Origin: an uncultured Verrucomicrobiales bacterium
GTDB lineage: Bacteria > Verrucomicrobiota > Verrucomicrobiia > Verrucomicrobiales > Akkermansiaceae
Reading direction: 5' to 3'
NCBI GenBank assembly: GCA_937952875.1
Contig: CALFDI010000186.1
Span: forward strand, 1-11,515
DNA length: 11,515 nucleotides
Shown here: positions 1 through 5,767 of the stretch, piece by piece
Numbering within the stretch: the stretch's first letter is position 1
Layout of the letters: every line of letters begins with the position of its first letter
Position numbers and translations under genes: made by a program
The notes under the pieces: model-generated
The model's database searches: none
What the model saw: only the letters and a program-made list of their open reading frames with translations
What the model was told of the DNA's origin: nothing

Positions 1-283
1 GACCTACAGTCATCGTCAAGGTAACAGACCGGATTTGTCCCGATAGCTCAGGCAAATTAAACCCTACCAGAACTTGTGCAAAGCGATCTTCGACTCCACC
101 AGCGGGAAGCGCACTGAAGGTCGATCCCTGCGGTCGACTCCCGGGTATACTATTCGCCACATACATCCAGCGATCTAGGCTGGGTTCTTCGATAAGAAGA
201 GTCTCCCCCATTACCCTAAGATGCAGAAGCATGATTAGGGCAATGGTGAGACCTTTCCTGATCCGTAAGGAAAACTGTATCAT
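1..283 (-). CDS. Secreted protein of unknown function, N-terminal part (cut by window start)
   Basis: An open frame starts at ATG (complement 283-281) and runs without a stop off the left edge, giving 94 residues. The protein begins MIQFSLRIRKGLTIALIMLL, a basic n-region and hydrophobic core typical of a Sec signal peptide, with likely cleavage near residue 27 (VMGE). The mature start contains a segment SLDRWMYVANSIPGSRPQG followed by DRFAQVLVGF. I have the impression of having seen similar DRW...PG.RP...DR.AQ.L.GF N-termini in secreted planctomycete and verrucomicrobial proteins, but I cannot name a family. It lies 21 bases downstream of the DUF6607-like gene on the same strand, so the two are probably cotranscribed. 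No good Shine-Dalgarno precedes the ATG. Export is well supported; function is unknown. Confidence 0.7.
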   Translation of the reverse strand, partial: MIQFSLRIRKGLTIALIMLLHLRVMGETLLIEEPSLDRWMYVANSIPGSRPQGSTFSALPAGGVEDRFAQVLVGFNLPELSGQIRSVTLTMTVG

Positions 284-304
284 GATAAAATCAGTGAAAC
301 TCAA

Positions 305-1243
305 TTAATCCGCATCGACGTATGCGCTGAGAGCCACACGAGCCTGGGTGCTTTTCTCTGTGATGAGGCCGCGCAGCTGCTTTTTCAGAGAGACACCATC
401 GATCATCTCGTGATAGCCGAATCTCTTACCAGGCTTCTCGCCTTCTGAATTCCAAAAGTTCCGCACATCATCCCAGACAGCGCCGCGTTGTTCCCACCAC
501 TTATTAGCGACCGCTGTGAATTCTGTCTCTGTTCGCTTATAGGTATTCAGCCCGCTTTCATGACAGAGCACATGCTTCTTAGAGCCTTTTCGATCTACGA
601 CTTTTTGATTCGTCTGCACATGTGACCATCCATCTTCATTCACATGGTGCTCATTCGTGGCAAGAATATAGTCATAATCATCTCGCTTCGTGTATTCGCG
701 ACGCGGGAGAGGCCGTCTCGTCAGTTGACTCTTCCATACAGAGCCTTCTTCAGAGTGAACCCATTTACCATAGCTCTCGTATCGAGGCGTATCATCCACT
801 TGAGTCACGAGCTGACTCCACGTTCCTAATCGTTTAGCAACAGTGGTGCGCATTTTATTCCAGTCATGCAAATTATCTTCGCCGCAGTAGTCGAGGATCG
901 CAGGATCTTCATACGTCCAGATCTGCGCCCAGTGCTTGATCACATGTGGGGTGTCATTTTTCCCAGAAACGACGAGGAGATGCTGGAGAGCTATACGCTT
1001 CGGAGTATCCTCGACGACTTTGACGATCTCAATAGCATCTGCTTCATACGTATCGTCTTTCAACTGATAATCTGGGGCAACCACCTTCGTTTCTTCAAAG
1101 CGGAAATTCACCCGAAATGATCCAGCCATAGACTTAATCGCTTCTCGATCTTTCTCTAAAGAATCCGCTGAAGCAGAAAGAGTGAATCCAAAAAGAAGCA
1201 CACATACAGGTGCTGCGAGACGAAATATAGAGTGCCGTTTCAT
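305..1243 (-). CDS. DUF6607-like secreted protein
   Basis: This 312-residue protein has a clear signal peptide (residues 1-26, basic MKRH, hydrophobic VCVLLFGF, ASA cleavage site), so it acts in the periplasm or at the surface. The mature part opens with DREAIKSMAG and carries LQHLLVV (86-92), IKHWAQIW (102-109), PRYESYGKW (153-161) and RRPLPRREYTKRDDY (176-190), then YKRTE (235-239). From memory these are the conserved blocks of the DUF6607 family, which is uncharacterised. The assignment is by recognition, not by a search. The length fits a full-length member. It is divergent from the PEP-CTERM gene across a 151-base intergenic region with a direct-repeat operator candidate, and is followed 21 bases later by another secreted protein gene. 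I see no Shine-Dalgarno before the ATG. No catalytic residues can be proposed. Confidence 0.8.
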   Translation of the reverse strand: MKRHSIFRLAAPVCVLLFGFTLSASADSLEKDREAIKSMAGSFRVNFRFEETKVVAPDYQLKDDTYEADAIEIVKVVEDTPKRIALQHLLVVSGKNDTPHVIKHWAQIWTYEDPAILDYCGEDNLHDWNKMRTTVAKRLGTWSQLVTQVDDTPRYESYGKWVHSEEGSVWKSQLTRRPLPRREYTKRDDYDYILATNEHHVNEDGWSHVQTNQKVVDRKGSKKHVLCHESGLNTYKRTETEFTAVANKWWEQRGAVWDDVRNFWNSEGEKPGKRFGYHEMIDGVSLKKQLRGLITEKSTQARVALSAYVDAD

Positions 1244-1280
1244 GCTGCAGTGACACTAGAGTGAATCTTTTGCATTCCGC

Positions 1281-1314
1281 TATCGCTCCATTGTTAGAAT
1301 GTGTCGCTCCATTG
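1281..1314. promoter_or_regulatory. Direct repeat, 21-base period, between divergent genes (candidate AraC-type operator)
   Basis: TCGCTCCATTG occurs at 1283-1293 and again at 1304-1314, exactly 21 bases apart. One more matching base lies at 1281/1302. Two direct half-sites about two helical turns apart is the classical arrangement for AraC-family regulators, and an AraC-family gene lies about 1.1 kb away in the same block. An extended -10-like TGTTAGAAT (1292-1300) sits between the copies on the + strand. The site could serve the PEP-CTERM gene, the DUF6607-like gene, or both. The repeat is seen directly; its role is inferred. Confidence 0.45.
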
Positions 1315-1394
1315 CCTTTTCGCAATTCAGCACTCACGAAGAGCAACCGAACGATAGCGAAAAACTCAAAACATCCGGCATGACATGTGGCGAC

Positions 1395-2168
1395 ATGAAA
1401 CATACCTCATCACTACTCGCACTTATTGCCCTTACCACTCCCCTTCAAGCCGTTGTGCTCAGCGGCGGGCCCGACGCATGGTCACGGGGAGACGCCCAGA
1501 CCGCTCACTTCGGCTGGGATATCTTCGAGGCAAGCGGAACTCCTGGTCGATTCGGAGATCGTCAGCTCAATGACTCTTCGCCAGACATCGGCACCGCACT
1601 CAGCGCATCGACTATTTTTCAAAATGATAGCAACGCCTACGGACATCGCAGTAGTTCCAGTAATATTTACTCAGGCTTCCAGGGTGACGCGCTCGATATC
1701 TCGATCCGCTTCCCCGGTATAGGCACCGCTAATGTTGGCATGACGACAATACTACTTACCGTCCTTGGGAATCCTGCTGACAGTAATGTCTTAACGCCTT
1801 TCATATTAAGTTCTACATCAGATTCCGCACTCTCTCTGTCTCCCACCGTCTCTCTCACAGATCAGTCTGCTGAGTATCCTGATAAAAAAGTCTGGGTGGC
1901 CGAGTGGCAAGTGCCTGGCAGCGATCCACAAGACTACGAAATTCGTATTCTCTCAGATCTTGCCAGTGGAAATGGCACTGATGTCGCTCTCGACTCTCTC
2001 GTGGTCGATGTCGCATGGACAAATGCTCCGGCAGCTCTCTCGAATTCGCACTCCTTTAGCTCTCTGGGAAACATCACTACTGTGCCAGAGCCGACGACTG
2101 GAGTCCTCGCGCTTAGCTCACTCGCTATGCTCACATTCACTCGTAGAAGAAAGGTAGCGTCAAAATGA
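1395..2168 (+). CDS. PEP-CTERM sorting-domain surface protein
   Basis: This is a 257-residue secreted protein. I chose the ATG at 1395 because it puts a compact signal peptide (MKHTSSLLALIALTTPLQA, cleavage near 19) at the N-terminus. The longer frame from 1299 would bury it behind about 32 non-signal-like residues. The C-terminus has the full PEP-CTERM signature: VPEP (230-233), a hydrophobic segment (about 236-248) and the basic cluster RRRK (250-253). In PEP-CTERM/exosortase systems such tails target proteins for membrane processing and surface delivery. The body is rich in Ser, Thr, Asp and Gly and probably forms a beta-sandwich; no enzymatic motif is visible. The stop codon overlaps the next ORF in ATGA, implying coupled translation. 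The substrate or partner is unknown. Confidence 0.85.
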   Translation: MKHTSSLLALIALTTPLQAVVLSGGPDAWSRGDAQTAHFGWDIFEASGTPGRFGDRQLNDSSPDIGTALSASTIFQNDSNAYGHRSSSSNIYSGFQGDALDISIRFPGIGTANVGMTTILLTVLGNPADSNVLTPFILSSTSDSALSLSPTVSLTDQSAEYPDKKVWVAEWQVPGSDPQDYEIRILSDLASGNGTDVALDSLVVDVAWTNAPAALSNSHSFSSLGNITTVPEPTTGVLALSSLAMLTFTRRRKVASK

Positions 2169-2341
2169 TTTATAACAACAACCCCCAAAAACGCTCTCTC
2201 AAGCCCATGATTTCTCTGAAACGAAAAGCAGAACTCGAAGAAAAAGCACGGCTCGCTATGAGAGAAATCGTCAAAGCCCTCGGGGCAGATGAAGTGAGAA
2301 AACAAGCGCGCGAAGCTCAATTATTTCCTTCTTCAAAATAA
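2165..2341 (+). CDS. Small basic, probably helical 58-residue protein coupled to the PEP-CTERM gene
   Basis: The ATG at 2165 overlaps the preceding stop (ATGA), and AAGG at 2151-2154 lies 10 bases upstream as a plausible ribosome binding site. The product begins MIYNNNPQKRSLKPMISLKR, followed by a charged stretch (about 20-51) rich in Lys, Glu, Arg and Ala that should form an amphipathic helix, and ends LFPSSK. No signal peptide or membrane segment is seen, so it is probably cytoplasmic, unlike its secreted neighbour. The start overlap, ribosome binding site and heptad-like charge pattern favour a real gene. I do not recognise a family. It could be a small partner or regulator of the surface system. 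Confidence 0.55.
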   Translation: MIYNNNPQKRSLKPMISLKRKAELEEKARLAMREIVKALGADEVRKQAREAQLFPSSK

Positions 2342-2347
2342 TTTATT

Positions 2348-2366
2348 GATAATGAGTCTCATTAGC
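2348..2366. promoter_or_regulatory. Fur-box-like operator upstream of the AraC-family regulator
   Basis: GATAATGAGTCTCATTAGC matches 15 of 19 positions of the classical Fur box GATAATGATAATCATTATC. Inside it, TAATGAG-T-CTCATTA (2350-2364) is a perfect 7-1-7 palindrome. A -35-like TTGATA (2346-2351) overlaps its left edge, which would allow occlusion of RNA polymerase. The next gene rightward is the AraC-family regulator about 60 bases on. Fur binding is inferred from the match alone. Confidence 0.6.
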
Positions 2367-2427
2367 TTTAGTTGAGCGTATCAACTCACACCTACTGCAC
2401 AGTGAAAAGCGTGGCCTCGCCTTTGAG

Positions 2428-3219
2428 TTGACGCTTTTCTCACACGACTGCCCCACGAGTATTCAGTGGGGCAGTCATTTAGCAGCTGGACACTTTCACC
2501 TTTTAATCAATCTAAGCGGCACCGGCATGATCCTCGCTGGGAGCTCTCGCCTGACGCTCGTCCCTCGCACACTCGCGATCTTTCATGCTCCCAGTGAAGG
2601 ACTTGCCACAGCGACCCGTTTTGAATCGACTGTGCCGCATGAATGGGCCCTTCTCAGCCTAACGGGAGAGGCTGTTGATCAGTCCTTCCCCTCTTTAGCA
2701 AATGACCTACGCCACGGCATAGGACAGCTCAAGCCCTGGTCTGATCGCGAAGAACTCTTCTACCAAGACATCAAAGATCCTCCGGTGCCAACAGATGGCC
2801 TGAAGCACTGGTATCTTGCCAAAAGTCTAGAGATCCTCTCTCTCCATCAACATCGAAACGCCGCGCAAGCTCCACTGTTCTGCAATACGATCAAACACAA
2901 GTCTCACCGCTACGTGCAAGAAGCCCTCATGCGAATCAGAGCCCGCTACAGCGAACCGCTCGATCTCCACGAACTGGCGGAAGAGATCGGCTGCGCTCCG
3001 CACTATCTGAGTCGATTGGTAAAGAAAAACACTGGAAAAACACTCTCACTCCACCTCCGGGCAATCCGAATAGAGCGGGCTCAACAGATTCTCGCTTCAC
3101 AGAAGAAAAACATCACGGAAACAGCTTACGACGTCGGATATCAGTCGATCTCTCATTTCTCTAAAGCCTTCGGTCAAGAGACAGGGCTAACCCCCTCAGA
3201 ATTTCTCAAGAATTCATAA
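2428..3219 (+). CDS. AraC-family transcriptional regulator
   Basis: This 263-residue protein has the two-domain AraC layout. An N-terminal cupin-like sensing region (about 10-100, including GHFHLLINLSG) precedes a C-terminal DNA-binding domain (about 160-263). The latter has a first helix-turn-helix around 178-199 (LDLHELAEEIGCAPHYLSRL) and a second around 229-250, ending with AYDVGYQSISHFSKAFG and GLTPSEFL, the usual AraC signature. The frame is open back to 2356 but offers no ATG or GTG, only TTG at 2428 or CTG at 2395, so the start is uncertain; no Shine-Dalgarno helps. The upstream Fur-box-like palindrome suggests expression under iron limitation, as for PchR-type regulators. Likely targets are the divergent surface-protein genes to its left. 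The ligand is unknown. Confidence 0.88.
   Translation: MTLFSHDCPTSIQWGSHLAAGHFHLLINLSGTGMILAGSSRLTLVPRTLAIFHAPSEGLATATRFESTVPHEWALLSLTGEAVDQSFPSLANDLRHGIGQLKPWSDREELFYQDIKDPPVPTDGLKHWYLAKSLEILSLHQHRNAAQAPLFCNTIKHKSHRYVQEALMRIRARYSEPLDLHELAEEIGCAPHYLSRLVKKNTGKTLSLHLRAIRIERAQQILASQKKNITETAYDVGYQSISHFSKAFGQETGLTPSEFLKNS
2446..2476 (+). repeat. Perfect 11-bp inverted repeat at the start of the AraC-family gene
   Basis: GACTGCCCCAC (2446-2456) and GTGGGGCAGTC (2466-2476) are exact reverse complements around a 9-base loop. The GC-rich hairpin starts about 18 bases after the TTG start codon. No U-tract follows, so it is not a standard terminator. It could hinder early elongation or initiation, or mark an operator. 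It may also be incidental to the codons. Confidence 0.5.
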
Positions 3220-3269
3220 AAGAACGAAAAAATATCGCCATTTTACCAGAAGACAGGTGAAATTCAGGC

Positions 3270-3845
3270 GTGATTCGACTCGGCATCATAGGCTCAGGCA
3301 CAGGCTCTAACATGTGGGCCATTCATCAGGCTATCACGAGCGGCCAGCTAGATGCTCAGATCGTAACTGTTCTCAGTGATCAGCCTCGCTCTGGAATTTT
3401 AGAAAAAGCCCGCTCAGCAGATCTTCCGCACGCCGTCATTGATTGCGCCCCTTTTAAGCAAAAATTCTCTCCCGAAGCTCAACTCCGAACGGTTCAACTA
3501 CTACAAGACGCAGATGTCGATCTTATCTGCCTCGCCGGCTTCATGCGCATCGTAGGCCACCCCTTGCTAGACGCATTTCCAAAGCGCATTCTCAACATCC
3601 ACCCCTCACTTCTCCCAGCCTATCCTGGCCTAGCAGCGTGGGAACAGGCCATCTCAGATGGCGCAGAAAAAAGCGGTTGCACCGTCCACTACGTCGATAG
3701 TGGTATCGATACCGGAGGGATCATTCTTCAGAAAGAAGTCGCCCTCAGACCTAATGACACCGCTGAGACACTTCATGCCAGAATTCAGGCAGCCGAGCAT
3801 ATTGCCTATCCAGAGGCCATCGCATTGGTAGCAAGTCATCTCTAA
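3270..3845 (+). CDS. purN: Phosphoribosylglycinamide formyltransferase (GART)
   Basis: PurN transfers a formyl group from 10-formyltetrahydrofolate to GAR in the third step of purine synthesis, in the cytoplasm. The 191-residue length is normal for a stand-alone PurN. Asn109, His111 (NIHPSLLPAYPG) and Asp147 (HYVDSGIDTGG) correspond to the catalytic Asn106, His108 and Asp144 of the E. coli enzyme. GSGTGSN (8-14) is the phosphate loop and CLAGFMRI the folate-site strand. The start is GTG, supported by AGGTGA (3255-3260) nine bases upstream, one of the few clear Shine-Dalgarno sequences in the window. It sits 50 bases after the AraC-family gene, probably as an independent unit, and converges on thiL with only six bases between stops. 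Confidence 0.95.
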   Translation: MIRLGIIGSGTGSNMWAIHQAITSGQLDAQIVTVLSDQPRSGILEKARSADLPHAVIDCAPFKQKFSPEAQLRTVQLLQDADVDLICLAGFMRIVGHPLLDAFPKRILNIHPSLLPAYPGLAAWEQAISDGAEKSGCTVHYVDSGIDTGGIILQKEVALRPNDTAETLHARIQAAEHIAYPEAIALVASHL

Positions 3846-3851
3846 GCAGCA

Positions 3852-4730
3852 TCACTGAGAAAAGTGATCCCACCCACCGCTGCCAGGCATCAACTTGACT
3901 GAAGGATCGCTCATCTGACCGATCACTGTCAGCGGCAGTTCAAACGGCCAATTTTCTAACGCAGAGCGATCCTTTAAAGTGACAAGAAGCTCGTAGTCCT
4001 CTCCATCTCCGAGTGCTGCATTAAGATCACAACCAGGAGTAAGAGGCACATCCTTTGCAAAGATCTCGTATCCACAGCCACTTAAACCAGCCAACCGAGG
4101 CAAGTCTTTCGCGAGACCGTCAGAGAGATCCATCATCGCTGAGACCTTTCCACTCTGCGCGAGCCATCGGCCTTCCTGCGCGCGCGGCAAAAAGTCTAGA
4201 TGCTTACCTTTGATCGAGCCGCCCAGGGCACCCGTCACGCAGATGACGTCACCAGGAGACGCTGTCGATCTGCTGACCCATGCACCTCGCTCCACAGCAC
4301 CTGTTCCGGCTACGGATATCACAGTAGGTGCATCATCTGGGAGGGACGTCGTCTCACCTCCCACGATGACTCCACCGAATTCCCGAGCACATTTCTCTAA
4401 TCCAGCATAAAGCCCCTCAAGCCAGGAGACCTCTCGCTGCCCAGAAATGGCGATGGTAATGACAAAATGCTGTGACCATCCACCCATCGCCGCAAAATCA
4501 CTCACGACCCGAGCTATAGCCTTCCAACCTACTCGTTCAGGCTGCTCATTAGGAAGAAAATGAATACCTTCTACGACAGCGTCCGTTTTTAAAAGCTGCA
4601 ACTGGTCTGCACCCGTATCCACCACGGCACAATCATCACCCGGTCCACAGATCACAGAGTCAGACGTGCTCAGGCCAGCAATCATTCGCTGGATTGCCCC
4701 GTCTTCACCTGTCTGTTGAATCGTCGTCAC
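3852..4730 (-). CDS. thiL: Thiamine-monophosphate kinase
   Basis: ThiL phosphorylates thiamine monophosphate to thiamine diphosphate with ATP, the last step of cofactor synthesis. The 292 residues are slightly short for the family (usually a little over 300). Family motifs are all present: GDDCAV (31-36), Asp50 with VEGIHF (53-58), SDFAAMG (77-83), GGET (124-127), DLSDGLAKDL (201-210) and GDGEDYELL (241-249), which bind ATP-magnesium and substrate in the AIR-synthase/PurM-like fold. The start is GTG, overlapping the stop of the upstream protease gene as GTGA, so translation is likely coupled. The stop is TGA, showing UGA acts as a normal stop here. A small hairpin, ATCACT/AGTGAT (3851-3868), overlaps the gene end. 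Confidence 0.95.
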   Translation of the reverse strand: MTTIQQTGEDGAIQRMIAGLSTSDSVICGPGDDCAVVDTGADQLQLLKTDAVVEGIHFLPNEQPERVGWKAIARVVSDFAAMGGWSQHFVITIAISGQREVSWLEGLYAGLEKCAREFGGVIVGGETTSLPDDAPTVISVAGTGAVERGAWVSRSTASPGDVICVTGALGGSIKGKHLDFLPRAQEGRWLAQSGKVSAMMDLSDGLAKDLPRLAGLSGCGYEIFAKDVPLTPGCDLNAALGDGEDYELLVTLKDRSALENWPFELPLTVIGQMSDPSVKLMPGSGGWDHFSQ

Positions 4731-5722
4731 GGCGTCGCAGGGATAAGCTCAGGATTTGCCTTTAGCAGCAGCATGATGCCAAACTGAGAGCCGTTGAAAA
4801 TAGCATGAATCACAATTGGCACCCAGAGAGAGCGGCTTTTTTCAAAAGACACAGCCATCACCCAGCCCAGAATGCAGAGTGGTAACAGCGCCATCACGTT
4901 CCCATGAATCGCGGCGAAAATGATCGCTGAAAAGATCGCGGCAAAGTGCTTTCCGGTAAAATGCCGCATCGCTGGGTAGAGATACCCACGAAAGACAATT
5001 TCTTCGATTAAAGGAGCCATCACGACAGCGGCTATCCCGAGTGAGAAGAGCAATGCCGGGTCATTCGCCTCTAGCACCATCTTGACCGGCTCTTGCTTAT
5101 CCAGCTTTCCAAAAATCGACTCCAGAAACGCCTCGTAGCCCACTGCTTGCAATAGACCCAGCATAACGAACATGACCAGAACAACGACTGGTCCAATGAT
5201 CATCGCCTTTTTCAACCCCGCCACATTTAGACCAAAGAACACACGCAGACTGCCGCGTAGCGATATCATAGCCAAAGGAACGAGAGCGATCACCGCTAGA
5301 ATGAGAGAACCTCCTAGAATCGTCTCAGGAGTGGGCGCAGCCCTTTCAAGCGCTCCAGTCTCAGCGGTCTTGCTCATCAAAGGCGTCAACACTCCAACCG
5401 AATAAATCAGCCAGACAAACGCAATGCCTAACAAGTCCAGCTTCCCCAGACGTGGAATTTTTCTCAAAATCCTCTCTGTCGTAGTCATCTCCGGCTGGTT
5501 AAGACCACTTTCAACCTGTAGCTGTGTAGGGAGAGGTGGAGGCAAGGACGCGTCCTCGTTTTCCACAAAGTCTTCCGCCGGCTGGTCACTCCGCATGACG
5601 GCTATCACAATGAACCCAATCGCTGCGAAGAGATAACTACCAATGAGAGTAAGCTGAGCCAGACTGATATCGTTCACTGCTGGGGACGCTAAGCTAAGAT
5701 CTCCATCACGTCTACCTCGCAA
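4727..5722 (-). CDS. CPBP-family intramembrane metalloprotease (CAAX-type)
   Basis: This 331-residue integral membrane protein carries the three motifs of the CPBP/Abi (Rce1-like) family: EExxxR at 240-245 (APLIEEIVFRGYLYP), FxxxH at 269-273 (FAAIH) and HxxxN at 306-310 (HAIFN). The Glu and His residues are the expected metal and catalytic ligands. Hydrophobic segments lie near 21-43, 96-115, 136-155, 172-195, 224-240, 259-275, 276-292 and 302-320. A charged, proline-rich stretch (44-95) separates the first helix from the core. The native substrate is unknown. The start is uncertain: TTG at 5722 gives the longest frame, and GTG at 5677 would still precede the first helix. Neither has a Shine-Dalgarno. 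It overlaps thiL by four bases and diverges from miaB. Confidence 0.88.
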   Translation of the reverse strand: MRGRRDGDLSLASPAVNDISLAQLTLIGSYLFAAIGFIVIAVMRSDQPAEDFVENEDASLPPPLPTQLQVESGLNQPEMTTTERILRKIPRLGKLDLLGIAFVWLIYSVGVLTPLMSKTAETGALERAAPTPETILGGSLILAVIALVPLAMISLRGSLRVFFGLNVAGLKKAMIIGPVVVLVMFVMLGLLQAVGYEAFLESIFGKLDKQEPVKMVLEANDPALLFSLGIAAVVMAPLIEEIVFRGYLYPAMRHFTGKHFAAIFSAIIFAAIHGNVMALLPLCILGWVMAVSFEKSRSLWVPIVIHAIFNGSQFGIMLLLKANPELIPATP

Positions 5723-5767
5723 AAAACCATCGCAGACACCCGCATTTCATGCTTCAACCTCCTCGCC

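Noticed and set aside
1278..1359. 8-base inverted repeat CGCTATCG / CGATAGCG
   Set aside because: The arms are short and 66 bases apart, so chance is likely.
1299..1394. N-terminal extension of the PEP-CTERM protein
   Set aside because: It would place 32 polar residues before a good signal peptide; the ATG at 1395 is the sensible start.
1934..2320. 128-codon minus-strand frame
   Set aside because: It is a shadow of the PEP-CTERM gene and the coupled small ORF, whose codon pattern and start overlap favour the plus strand.
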